DNA from: Favolaschia claudopus
Taxonomy: Eukaryota > Basidiomycota > Agaricomycetes > Agaricales > Mycenaceae
Direction: 5' to 3'
Length of the DNA stretch: 64,000 nt
NCBI GenBank assembly: GCA_037176885.1
Contig: JAWWNJ010000083.1
Span: 1,111,792 to 1,175,791, forward strand
The translations under genes and the position numbers were made by a program. The notes beneath the pieces were generated by a model. It worked only from the letters and a program-made list of their open reading frames with translations, was not told the DNA's origin and did not search any database. Below, piece by piece: positions 37,755 through 49,690 of this stretch. How positions within the stretch are numbered: position 1 is the stretch's first letter; each line of letters begins with the position of its first letter.

Positions 37755-39229
37755 CTAGCTATCTTCCCCGGGAATTAGGGGCCTAATTCCGTACCAAGGG
37801 GCCTCAAAACAGCGGAATTACGGGCAACAACGACAGCGTGGGAGGGAATTAGGGGCAACACATGAAAAACGCCTCCAGAATCTAGGGAATTAGGAGCAAC
37901 AGCTGGAATCAGGAGCAACAGGAATCCTCCCAGAATCTTCGCAGTGGAAACAAACACACAATAAATATAGTCGAACACAGCACCCTATAAGAAATCAAAA
38001 AGGACAACAGAATCTTATAGTCACCAGCCAGGCCTTATAAGAATTGCGACTCACTGCCCAAAAAAATTATAAGCCAGAGCCAAGGCTTATAAGAAATGCA
38101 ATTCAAATAGCCGACTCTGAGGCCTTGTAAGAAACCAGGAAAAATAGTGGAGACCAAAAGGGTGCCAAATAGCCTACAAATCAGCCTAGTGTCACCGCAA
38201 ACACCCGAACAGGTCTCGTTGACTTGCTATATTGACTTGAATGGAAATCGTACAGCTTGGACCGAAGCCTCAATAGCACCGTCAATTGAGCACTGATTGC
38301 CTTGGTTGTAGGCCTGAATGGAAGCGTTTGAAGAGGACTATAAGAGCATGTCATCAGCGATCGAGTCGCAGGTCACCTGACATTTACGACTTGGTCACGC
38401 ACTGTGTTCGAAGCCATACGGAATGCACAAGGCAATACCAAAGCACAGACGTTAAGGTTTGTGACAACTACTCAGCACAGACGTTAAGGTTAGTGGTCCC
38501 ACTCCCCCGACGGAATCCACCAGAATATAAAATTTTTTCGGCAGCTTCGGAAAGGAAACGGCGGACCAAGCAATCCAGCAAGGCAATGCACGGGTTAGAT
38601 GACGCAAACCAGCAAGACATTGGCGAACTAGCCGCTCACAGCTGCCCACTAGAACGTAAAGGAAGTCGCGGGTGACCGAGTCAATGGAAGCACGTACTCA
38701 AGTGTACAAGGCAATGGTCAACCATACATCAAGAAGTAAAATAGCAAGCAATCAACCCAGTCTGACCCTGTCGAACACGTTCGGAGTGCTCTACCCACCA
38801 GGCCACCTTGAGTCAGAGCAGCAACTGCTTGCCTTGCAGTTTTGATTTCTACAAAACGACCCCGCACCAAGCCAACTTGTATCGCCGCAACTACATCCCA
38901 TCCGTCTGAGCAGCTATAAGGAACAGAGATGTCTCCTAGCAGACACAGCTACTGGCCTTCAAGGGCTGTGTTTGAGTCTCCAACAATCGACCAATAGGTC
39001 TCAGTAGCGACATAGATCCAAGTCAGTCAATCCAACCGGAATCACCATATCTTCGGCAGGTGTGCACCGATTACCATGGCTGTAGGCTTCAATCAAAGCA
39101 ATTGAATAGGCCTATAAGGGTGCACTATATGCAGCTAAAGCGAACACGGTCAAAGGCCTCAAGTAGTGCAAAGACTTGAATATTTTCTGGCTACGGTAAC
39201 AGGGAATTCGGCACCGAATTCCTATTAAT
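37755..39229 (+). repeat. Array unit B8
   Basis: 1475-bp copy with a private base change near 38647 (TGCCCACTAG). Confidence 0.85.
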
Positions 39230-40613
39230 CTAGCTATCTTACCCGGGAATTGGGCACCCAATTCCTTCAAAAGGGTCCCAAACCGAGGGGAATTCGGGGC
39301 AACAACGACAGCGTGGGAGGGAATAGGGGGCAACTCCGAAAAAATGCCCCCAAATCGAGGGAATTCGGAGCAACAGCTGGAATAGGGAGCAACACGAACT
39401 CTGCCAGAATTTTCGGACAAGAAACAAATGCGCTCAACTCTTATAGCCCCAAGCAAGGCCTTATAATAAATGCAACTTGAAGGAAACCCTCTCAGCCGAC
39501 GCAATTGCCCAAACGAATTATTATAACGACTCACCAGCCCTTATAATAAATGCCAGCTGAAATCATTATTATAGTCACCGGTTGGACAGTGCGGAAAATA
39601 TTGCTGGAACCAAATATGTCCCAAATGGCCTACAAACCATGGTAGTGTCACCGCGAATGGCATGACAGGTCTCGTTGACTTGGTATATGGCCTCGAACGG
39701 AAATCGTAGGTCGAAAACCGAAACTCTGATAGCACAGTCAATTGTGCACCGATTGCCTCGGGTATAGGCTCGAATTGAAGCGTTTGAACAGAGCTACAAG
39801 GCTATACTGCCCGCAATTGCATTGAGCTAAGTCAAGGTACTCAGGTATTGGGACGCGTTGAATATATACGATCATTTGCGTGCAGAGACAAGTGCACTGC
39901 ATCAATTGAATACGTCTCACTGACAGGGCTTCAAAACCACGGATCACAGGTCTCTGGTGTCCTGGCAAGGTTTAGGGATATCGACTTCAACCGGTAGAGA
40001 CACTGCGTAAACCCAAACACGCCTATCGAAGCTATACGGAATCCAGCAAGGCACCACCAGAGCAGAGACGTTAAGGTTGGCGACAACCCAACAGCACGGA
40101 CGTTAAGGTTAGCGACCCCACTCCCCCGATGGAATCCACCAAAATCCAAAATTTTTTCGGCAGCTTCGGAAAGGAAATCGAAGAGCACACAATCCAGCAA
40201 GGCAGTGTACGGGTTAACAACGGAAAGCAGCAAGACATTGGCGAGCTAGCCACTCATAGCTCCCCGCTATCGTAAAGGAAACCAAGGTCTACGGAGTGAA
40301 AGGAAGAGACGTATTCAAGTAGGGACCAACCATTATAAGGCCAGATAGCACAGAGACTCAATACAAGGCTTCAAGGGTCATCACACTGAACAGAAGGACA
40401 TATTCAAAGGCTAAGCAACCATTATAAGGCCAGAACAGTACCCAGTACAACCAGAGCCTTATAGTGTTCAATTGAGTCAATACAATACAAGGCTGTGTTG
40501 GACCAGCCAAGTGAACACCGTTGAGCCCATGTATCAACAGCCAGAGTCAATGCCTTGTAATGGTGCAAAGTCTTGGTGATATAGCTTGGAATGCTGAGGG
40601 GAATCCAGAAAGA
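39230..40613 (+). repeat. Array unit A6
   Basis: Full A copy. Confidence 0.85.
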
Positions 40614-42088
40614 CTAGCTATCTTCCCCGGGAATTAGGGGCCTAATTCCGTACCAAGGGGCCTCAAAACAGCGGAATTACGGGCAACAACGACAGCGTGG
40701 GAGGGAATTAGGGGCAACACATGAAAAACGCCTCCAGAATCTAGGGAATTAGGAGCAACAGCTGGAATCAGGAGCAACAGGAATCCTCCCAGAATCTTCG
40801 CAGTGGAAACAAACACACAATAAATATAGTCGAACACAGCACCCTATAAGAAATCAAAAAGGACAACAGAATCTTATAGTCACCAGCCAGGCCTTATAAG
40901 AATTGCGACTCACTGCCCAAAAAAATTATAAGCCAGAGCCAAGGCTTATAAGAAATGCAATTCAAATAGCCGACTCTGAGGCCTTGTAAGAAACCAGGAA
41001 AAATAGTGGAGACCAAAAGGGTGCCAAATAGCCTACAAATCAGCCTAGTGTCACCGCAAACACCCGAACAGGTCTCGTTGACTTGCTATATTGACTTGAA
41101 TGGAAATCGTACAGCTTGGACCGAAGCCTCAATAGCACCGTCAATTGAGCACTGATTGCCTTGGTTGTAGGCCTGAATGGAAGCGTTTGAAGAGGACTAT
41201 AAGAGCATGTCATCAGCGATCGAGTCGCAGGTCACCTGACATTTACGACTTGGTCACGCACTGTGTTCGAAGCCATACGGAATGCACAAGGCAATACCAA
41301 AGCACAGACGTTAAGGTTTGTGACAACTACTCAGCACAGACGTTAAGGTTAGTGGTCCCACTCCCCCGACGGAATCCACCAGAATATAAAATTTTTTCGG
41401 CAGCTTCGGAAAGGAAACGGCGGACCAAGCAATCCAGCAAGGCAATGCACGGGTTAGATGACGCAAACCAGCAAGACATTGGCGAACTAGCCGCTCACAG
41501 CTGCCCGCTAGAACGTAAAGGAAGTCGCGGGTGACCGAGTCAATGGAAGCACGTACTCAAGTGTACAAGGCAATGGTCAACCATACATCAAGAAGTAAAA
41601 TAGCAAGCAATCAACCCAGTCTGACCCTGTCGAACACGTTCGGAGTGCTCTACCCACCAGGCCACCTTGAGTCAGAGCAGCAACTGCTTGCCTTGCAGTT
41701 TTGATTTCTACAAAACGACCCCGCACCAAGCCAACTTGTATCGCCGCAACTACATCCCATCCGTCTGAGCAGCTATAAGGAACAGAGATGTCTCCTAGCA
41801 GACACAGCTACTGGCCTTCAAGGGCTGTGTTTGAGTCTCCAACAATCGACCAATAGGTCTCAGTAGCGACATAGATCCAAGTCAGTCAATCCAACCGGAA
41901 TCACCATATCTTCGGCAGGTGTGCACCGATTACCATGGCTGTAGGCTTCAATCAAAGCAATTGAATAGGCCTATAAGGGTGCACTATATGCAGCTAAAGC
42001 GAACACGGTCAAAGGCCTCAAGTAGTGCAAAGACTTGAATATTTTCTGGCTACGGTAACAGGGAATTCGGCACCGAATTCCTATTAAT
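40614..42088 (+). repeat. Array unit B9
   Basis: 1475-bp B copy followed by A7. Confidence 0.85.
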
Positions 42089-43472
42089 CTAGCTATCTTA
42101 CCCGGGAATTGGGCACCCAATTCCTTCAAAAGGGTCCCAAACCGAGGGGAATTCGGGGCAACAACGACAGCGTGGGAGGGAATAGGGGGCAACTCCGAAA
42201 AAATGCCCCCAAATCGAGGGAATTCGGAGCAACAGCTGGAATAGGGAGCAACACGAACTCTGCCAGAATTTTCGGACAAGAAACAAATGCGCTCAACTCT
42301 TATAGCCCCAAGCAAGGCCTTATAATAAATGCAACTTGAAGGAAACCCTCTCAGCCGACGCAATTGCCCAAACGAATTATTATAACGACTCACCAGCCCT
42401 TATAATAAATGCCAGCTGAAATCATTATTATAGTCACCGGTTGGACAGTGCGGAAAATATTGCTGGAACCAAATATGTCCCAAATGGCCTACAAACCATG
42501 GTAGTGTCACCGCGAATGGCATGACAGGTCTCGTTGACTTGGTATATGGCCTCGAACGGAAATCGTAGGTCGAAAACCGAAACTCTGATAGCACAGTCAA
42601 TTGTGCACCGATTGCCTCGGGTATAGGCTCGAATTGAAGCGTTTGAACAGAGCTACAAGGCTATACTGCCCGCAATTGCATTGAGCTAAGTCAAGGTACT
42701 CAGGTATTGGGACGCGTTGAATATATACGATCATTTGCGTGCAGAGACAAGTGCACTGCATCAATTGAATACGTCTCACTGACAGGGCTTCAAAACCACG
42801 GATCACAGGTCTCTGGTGTCCTGGCAAGGTTTAGGGATATCGACTTCAACCGGTAGAGACACTGCGTAAACCCAAACACGCCTATCGAAGCTATACGGAA
42901 TCCAGCAAGGCACCACCAGAGCAGAGACGTTAAGGTTGGCGACAACCCAACAGCACGGACGTTAAGGTTAGCGACCCCACTCCCCCGATGGAATCCACCA
43001 AAATCCAAAATTTTTTCGGCAGCTTCGGAAAGGAAATCGAAGAGCACACAATCCAGCAAGGCAGTGTACGGGTTAACAACGGAAAGCAGCAAGACATTGG
43101 CGAGCTAGCCACTCATAGCTCCCCGCTATCGTAAAGGAAACCAAGGTCTACGGAGTGAAAGGAAGAGACGTATTCAAGTAGGGACCAACCATTATAAGGC
43201 CAGATAGCACAGAGACTCAATACAAGGCTTCAAGGGTCATCACACTGAACAGAAGGACATATTCAAAGGCTAAGCAACCATTATAAGGCCAGAACAGTAC
43301 CCAGTACAACCAGAGCCTTATAGTGTTCAATTGAGTCAATACAATACAAGGCTGTGTTGGACCAGCCAAGTGAACACCGTTGAGCCCATGTATCAACAGC
43401 CAGAGTCAATGCCTTGTAATGGTGCAAAGTCTTGGTGATATAGCTTGGAATGCTGAGGGGAATCCAGAAAGA
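42089..43472 (+). repeat. Array unit A7
   Basis: Full A copy, the last A in the array. Confidence 0.85.
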
Positions 43473-44939
43473 CTAGCTATCTTCCCCGGGAATTAGGGGC
43501 CTAATTCCGTACCAAGGGGCCTCAAAACAGCGGAATTACGGGCAACAACGACAGCGTGGGAGGGAATTAGGGGCAACACATGAAAAACGCCTCCAGAATC
43601 TAGGGAATTAGGAGCAACAGCTGGAATCAGGAGCAACAGGAATCCTCCCAGAATCTTCGCAGTGGAAACAAACACACAATAAATATAGTCGAACACAGCA
43701 CCCTATAAGAAATCAAAAAGGACAACAGAATCTTATAGTCACCAGCCAGGCCTTATAAGAATTGCGACTCACTGCCCAAAAAAATTATAAGCCAGAGCCA
43801 AGGCTTATAAGAAATGCAATTCAAATAGCCGACTCTGAGGCCTTGTAAGAAACCAGGAAAAATAGTGGAGACCAAAAGGGTGCCAAATAGCCTACAAATC
43901 AGCCTAGTGTCACCGCAAACACCCGAACAGGTCTCGTTGACTTGCTATATTGACTTGAATGGAAATCGTACAGCTTGGACCGAAGCCTCAATAGCACCGT
44001 CAATTGAGCACTGATTGCCTTGGTTGTAGGCCTGAATGGAAGCGTTTGAAGAGGACTATAAGAGCATGTCATCAGCGATCGAGTCGCAGGTCACCTGACA
44101 TTTACGACTTGGTCACGCACTGTGTTCGAAGCCATACGGAATGCACAAGGCAATACCAAAGCACAGACGTTAAGGTTTGTGACAACTACTCAGCACAGAC
44201 GTTAAGGTTAGTGGTCCCACTCCCCCGACGGAATCCACCAGAATATAAAATTTTTTCGGCAGCTTCGGAAAGGAAACGGCGGACCAAGCAATCCAGCAAG
44301 GCAATGCACGGGTTAGATGACGCAAACCAGCAAGACATTGGCGAACTAGCCGCTCACAGCTGCCCGCTAGAACGTAAAGGAAGTCGCGGGTGACCGAGTC
44401 AATGGAAGCACGTACTCAAGTGTACAAGGCAATGGTCAACCATACATCAAGAAGTAAAATAGCAAGCAATCAACCCAGTCTGACCCTGTCGAACACGTTC
44501 GGAGTGCTCTACCCACCAGGCCACCTTGAGTCAGAGCAGCAACTGCTTGCCTTGCAGTTTTGATTTCTACAAAACGACCCCGCACCAAGCCAACTTGTAT
44601 CGCCGCAACTACATCCCATCCGTCTGAGCAGCTATAAGGAACAGAGATGTCTCCTAGCAGACACAGCTACTGGCCTTCAAGGGCTGTGTTTGAGTCTCCA
44701 ACAATCGACCAATAGGTCTCAGTAGCGACATAGATCCAAGTCAGTCAATCCAACCGGAATCACCATATCTTCGGCAGGTGTGCACCGATTACCATGGCTG
44801 TAGGCTTCAATCAAAGCAATTGAATAGGCCTATAAGGGTGCACTATATGCAGCTAAAGCGAACACGGTCAAAGGCCTCAAGTAGTGCAAAGACTTGAATA
44901 TTTTCTGGCTACGGTAACAGGGAATTCGGCACCGAATTC
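43473..44939 (+). repeat. Array unit B10
   Basis: 1467-bp B copy; first of the last B run. Confidence 0.85.
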
Positions 44940-46406
44940 CTAGCTATCTTCCCCGGGAATTAGGGGCCTAATTCCGTACCAAGGGGCCTCAAAACAGCGG
45001 AATTACGGGCAACAACGACAGCGTGGGAGGGAATTAGGGGCAACACATGAAAAACGCCTCCAGAATCTAGGGAATTAGGAGCAACAGCTGGAATCAGGAG
45101 CAACAGGAATCCTCCCAGAATCTTCGCAGTGGAAACAAACACACAATAAATATAGTCGAACACAGCACCCTATAAGAAATCAAAAAGGACAACAGAATCT
45201 TATAGTCACCAGCCAGGCCTTATAAGAATTGCGACTCACTGCCCAAAAAAATTATAAGCCAGAGCCAAGGCTTATAAGAAATGCAATTCAAATAGCCGAC
45301 TCTGAGGCCTTGTAAGAAACCAGGAAAAATAGTGGAGACCAAAAGGGTGCCAAATAGCCTACAAATCAGCCTAGTGTCACCGCAAACACCCGAACAGGTC
45401 TCGTTGACTTGCTATATTGACTTGAATGGAAATCGTACAGCTTGGACCGAAGCCTCAATAGCACCGTCAATTGAGCACTGATTGCCTTGGTTGTAGGCCT
45501 GAATGGAAGCGTTTGAAGAGGACTATAAGAGCATGTCATCAGCGATCGAGTCGCAGGTCACCTGACATTTACGACTTGGTCACGCACTGTGTTCGAAGCC
45601 ATACGGAATGCACAAGGCAATACCAAAGCACAGACGTTAAGGTTTGTGACAACTACTCAGCACAGACGTTAAGGTTAGTGGTCCCACTCCCCCGACGGAA
45701 TCCACCAGAATATAAAATTTTTTCGGCAGCTTCGGAAAGGAAACGGCGGACCAAGCAATCCAGCAAGGCAATGCACGGGTTAGATGACGCAAACCAGCAA
45801 GACATTGGCGAACTAGCCGCTCACAGCTGCCCGCTAGAACGTAAAGGAAGTCGCGGGTGACCGAGTCAATGGAAGCACGTACTCAAGTGTACAAGGCAAT
45901 GGTCAACCATACATCAAGAAGTAAAATAGCAAGCAATCAACCCAGTCTGACCCTGTCGAACACGTTCGGAGTGCTCTACCCACCAGGCCACCTTGAGTCA
46001 GAGCAGCAACTGCTTGCCTTGCAGTTTTGATTTCTACAAAACGACCCCGCACCAAGCCAACTTGTATCGCCGCAACTACATCCCATCCGTCTGAGCAGCT
46101 ATAAGGAACAGAGATGTCTCCTAGCAGACACAGCTACTGGCCTTCAAGGGCTGTGTTTGAGTCTCCAACAATCGACCAATAGGTCTCAGTAGCGACATAG
46201 ATCCAAGTCAGTCAATCCAACCGGAATCACCATATCTTCGGCAGGTGTGCACCGATTACCATGGCTGTAGGCTTCAATCAAAGCAATTGAATAGGCCTAT
46301 AAGGGTGCACTATATGCAGCTAAAGCGAACACGGTCAAAGGCCTCAAGTAGTGCAAAGACTTGAATATTTTCTGGCTACGGTAACAGGGAATTCGGCACC
46401 GAATTC
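44940..46406 (+). repeat. Array unit B11
   Basis: 1467-bp B copy. Confidence 0.85.
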
Positions 46407-47122
46407 CTAGCTATCTTCCCCGGGAATTAGGGGCCTAATTCCGTACCAAGGGGCCTCAAAACAGCGGAATTACGGGCAACAACGACAGCGTGGGAGGGAA
46501 TTAGGGGCAACACATGAAAAACGCCTCCAGAATCTAGGGAATTAGGAGCAACAGCTGGAATCAGGAGCAACAGGAATCCTCCCAGAATCTTCGCAGTGGA
46601 AACAAACACACAATAAATATAGTCGAACACAGCACCCTATAAGAAATCAAAAAGGACAACAGAATCTTATAGTCACCAGCCAGGCCTTATAAGAATTGCG
46701 ACTCACTGCCCAAAAAAATTATAAGCCAGAGCCAAGGCTTATAAGAAATGCAATTCAAATAGCCGACTCTGAGGCCTTGTAAGAAACCAGGAAAAATAGT
46801 GGAGACCAAAAGGGTGCCAAATAGCCTACAAATCAGCCTAGTGTCACCGCAAACACCCGAACAGGTCTCGTTGACTTGCTATATTGACTTGAATGGAAAT
46901 CGTACAGCTTGGACCGAAGCCTCAATAGCACCGTCAATTGAGCACTGATTGCCTTGGTTGTAGGCCTGAATGGAAGCGTTTGAAGAGGACTATAAGAGCA
47001 TGTCATCAGCGATCGAGTCGCAGGTCACCTGACATTTACGACTTGGTCACGCACTGTGTTCGAAGCCATACGGAATGCACAAGGCAATACCAAAGCACAG
47101 ACGTTAAGGTTTGTGACAACTT
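46407..47122 (+). repeat. Array unit B12, truncated
   Basis: Stops within the GTTAAGGTT core (after GTTTGTGACAACT) where the C element begins; about half of the unit is lost. Confidence 0.85.
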
Positions 47123-47602
47123 ATAATCTCATCCGAGAATCAGGGCCCTGAATCCGCTTTCCTTTTTGGGGGATTCGGGGGTTTAGAGGGATTCTGGGGT
47201 TGGATTCGGGGGTTTGGAAGGATTTGGGAGTTCAGCTTTATTTAAGGGAGACCAGCACTAAATGAGTCTGAAGCAAACGATCGAAGCGGTGGTCTGGTGA
47301 CGACTTCAACGGAAGTCATAATAGCTGAGTCAATTGGGCACCGATTGCCTTGGTTGTAGGGTAGAATTGAAGGGACTGAGCAGGGCTACAAGCGTATACA
47401 GGCGGCGATCAAAGCGAAGGGTAGTTGAGGGCGAGGTCTTGTCCATTGCGGCTCACTGGTGGTCAAAGACAAGTCCGTTGTGCTGAGCAAGTATGCCGGG
47501 CTATTCTCAACTGGATTTGCGTTCAAAGCCAAGCAGTACAAGTCCCTGGTGATCTGGCTAGGGTCAGGGACATTGACTGATGAGAACGAGGGTCCAACAC
47601 TA
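47123..47602 (+). mobile_element. C1: G-rich relative of the subtelomeric elements
   Basis: It starts ATAATCTCATCCGAGAATCA, followed by an imperfect palindrome around GGGCCC and G-rich repeats GGATTCGGGGG or GGATTCTGGGG at 47171, 47189, 47202 and 47220. The body contains a GATTGCCTTGG..GTAGG block near 47345, as in A and B units. It ends where an almost identical head restarts. Confidence 0.65.
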
Positions 47603-47940
47603 ATAATCTCATCCGAGAATCAGGGCCCTGAATCCGCTTTCCTTTTTGGGGGATTCGGGGGTTTGGAGGGATTCTGGGGTTGGATTCGGGGGTTAACAGG
47701 GATTTGGGGGTTGTTATTTAACCATCATAGACGTTAAAATGACTGTGATTCATGCGAAATATGGGCAACTTGAGCATTTTAGCGCACGATATAGGGATTT
47801 AGGGGTTGGATTCAGGGGTTTAGAGGGATTTGGGGGTTGGATTCAGGGGTTTGGAGGGATTCGGGGGTTGGATTTAGGGGTTTGGAGGGATCCGGGGGTT
47901 GGATTTGGGGGTTTAAAGGGATTCATGGGTATTACTACAT
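47603..47940 (+). mobile_element. C2: second C head with a G-rich minisatellite
   Basis: The head repeats that of C1 (47603-47710). After a short unique segment, about 47795-47930 is a tandem alternation of GGTTTRGAGGGATT and GGGGTTGGATT words, with many runs of four or five G on the plus strand. A plus-strand open frame here is just the repeat being read through. The right boundary is uncertain. Confidence 0.6.
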
Positions 47941-48223
47941 AGTAGACAATCTGGTAACGGATGTAGAGCAGGGACTATGAATTGAGTCAAAAATGCGAAG
48001 TTGGACATTTCTTTAAGGTCCAAGGCCGTTAAATTGATCCAAAATGCGAAGTTGTGTGTTCAAACCAACTCAGATGCAAAGTGGAAGCTACAAAAGCACT
48101 CAAAAATGCGAAGTTGACTCTTTAATTCATTCAAACATAGTTTTAATGAAGCAAAAATGCGAAAATAAAGCAATAAAGTGAGCCAAAAATGCGAATTTGG
48201 ATACATAATCATAAGACTAGTCC

Positions 48224-48787
48224 TTAAGCCTCTTCCTCTTCCTCCTCTTCCTCCTCCTCCTCCTCCTCTGTAAACTCCATAGAGTAAAATCGATGCAAGT
48301 CATCCCATTCTTCCCATGCAATCAACACCTGGTGTCTGAGTTCCTCTTTCAGGTTAGCCCGGTTTTCATCATCCTCCTCCTCACCGTCTGAGGGGGGCTC
48401 TGGATCGACCCAATACTCCTGGCAATGGGCATATGCATCATCCAAGTTGGTTTTCAGACGTTGCTCCTCCTTGTCATACTCCTCTTCATGCCACTTGGTC
48501 AACTCCTGCAACTTCTTCACATTGTGCCAAGACTGGTAGTAGGCAGCCTCCAAATTGGGAGTGTCGATGTCTGCGTCCAAGATTTGCTTGTTATACCCAT
48601 CCACAAGGGTTGTGTACAGGGACAACAGAGGGGGGCTGACTTTGTAATCGTCTAGCAGGTTCTCCAGGGTTGCAGAAGCCTTATTCATGTGGCTGGGCAG
48701 GATGGGGAAGGTAGGAAGGGGGGGATAGATATCGTCCAGAGCTAGTTTATAGAACTGCTCAAAGGTTTTGGGGGTAGGGAGGGACAT
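48224..48787 (-). CDS. Small acidic protein with a poly-Glu tail
   Basis: An uninterrupted 187-residue frame starts at the ATG at 48785-48787 (MSLPTPKTFEQFYKLALDD). It is the first ATG after a good minus-strand TATA box at 48924-48931; upstream codons in frame would precede it in the leader. The protein is helical-looking and Trp/Tyr-rich in the middle (KKLQELTKWHEEEYDKEEQR is a likely coiled coil), with an acidic region (SDGEEEDDENR) and a C terminus of about 13 Glu ending in Ala. I do not recognise the family. Position inside motif-tiled DNA suggests it belongs to the same element and could be its private factor, but that is inference. The Glu run is encoded by a CTC/CTT microsatellite at 48229-48268 that may vary in length. 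Confidence 0.6.
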   Translation of the reverse strand: MSLPTPKTFEQFYKLALDDIYPPLPTFPILPSHMNKASATLENLLDDYKVSPPLLSLYTTLVDGYNKQILDADIDTPNLEAAYYQSWHNVKKLQELTKWHEEEYDKEEQRLKTNLDDAYAHCQEYWVDPEPPSDGEEEDDENRANLKEELRHQVLIAWEEWDDLHRFYSMEFTEEEEEEEEEEEEEA

Positions 48788-48923
48788 AGTGGCAGAGGGG
48801 AGGGTGTGGTTGTGGGTGGCAGAGGTAGGGATGTGGGTGGCAAGGATGGGGTGTGAGTGTGAGTGGTGTTTGTGTGGCAGTTGGGGAAGTGCAGAATGCT
48901 GGGGAGTGGCAGGAAAAGCTCCT

Positions 48924-48931
48924 CCTTTATA
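48924..48931 (-). promoter_or_regulatory. TATA box of the small acidic protein gene
   Basis: The minus strand reads TATAAAGG here, about 140 bp upstream of the ATG at 48787, implying a leader of roughly 110 bases. Assigned by sequence and position only. Confidence 0.5.
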
Positions 48932-49690
48932 CCTTTTTCCTCTGGCCACCTGCCACCCTGTCAAACAGAGCCAAAACTCGAAAACAAAAGGATTGCATTG
49001 ACAATGGGATGGCCTGAACTAGTACAATGGGATGGCCTTTCAATCTCTCCTTCTCAAAACAGCCAAAAATGCGCACCAGTGTCTTTCTTTAGGGCCTAAG
49101 GCTGCTAAATAGATCCAAAAAATGCGAAAATTAGGAGAGAACAGAGTGGCATAAAATCAACAAAGCATTATACCCCCTCAAGGGACTTCAAAAATGCGCA
49201 GTTGGCAAGTCCAAAGCCTGTCTTTATGGCCCAAGGCTGCTAAATAGATCAAAAAATGCGAAGTTGAGGCCGGAACTACTGAGTTGAATGAAAGGAAGAA
49301 AGCAAAAATGCGAACTTCAGAGTTGAACCTCTCTGTTGAATTGAATAAAGGAACCACAAATGCGCACTAGAGCCTTTCCTTGTGGCCCAGGGGTGTTAAA
49401 TAGATCAAAAAAATGCGAGCATGAGGGGAGAACAGAGTGGCATAAGGGCAGCAAGGCATTCTAGCCCCTCATAGGAGTCCAAAAATGCGCCATTAACGAG
49501 TCTATAGGGTGTCAACGCTCCCTAGCAAAGTCAAAACTGGGATTGCAACCTTTCAACAGCTTCAAAAATGCGAAAATAAGAAAGCTTCAAGACGAAATGA
49601 ACAGAAACTTAGCTCGCCAAGCACCCAACTACCTTAACTGGAGTGGTTGCAAAGAACAGTATTCACAGAGATTACCACGCAAGGGCAAAT

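Larger units (their letters stand above)
21509..47122 (+). repeat. Higher-order tandem array of A and B units
   Basis: Order: A B, A B B, A B, (truncated A) B, A B B B, A B, A B B B. That is seven A units (1384 bp; one cut to 409 bp) and twelve B units (1467 bp before another B, 1475 bp before an A, the last truncated). All units face the same way. Copies look nearly identical, with only scattered single-base differences noticed (for example near 31683, 31991 and 38647), so amplification is recent. Short open frames inside recur with the unit but lack convincing starts. Confidence 0.9.
47980..49580. repeat. Dispersed AAAATGCG motif, about 14 copies around a small gene
   Basis: AAATGCG words, mostly preceded by more A and followed by A or C (AAAAATGCGAAGTTG is typical), occur near 47986, 48038, 48104, 48155 and 48183, then near 49064, 49116, 49189, 49250, 49303, 49354, 49406, 49481 and 49564. 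They flank both sides of the coding region at 48224-48787 and I saw none inside it. Short phrases such as GGCCYAAGGCTGCTAAATAGATC also recur in the distal part. Confidence 0.7.

Noticed and set aside
47459..47942. Gly-rich plus-strand open frames
   Set aside because: They are the G-rich C repeats translated (GGFGGLEGFWGWI pattern), not a gene.
48229..48268. Plus-strand CTC/CTT microsatellite as an independent repeat feature
   Set aside because: It encodes the poly-Glu tail of the minus-strand gene; recorded there.
48768..49099. Plus-strand open frames opposite the small acidic protein gene
   Set aside because: Low-complexity Gly/Val/Trp text from a GTGGG-rich strand; the minus-strand frame has a TATA box, an ATG and a longer coherent protein.
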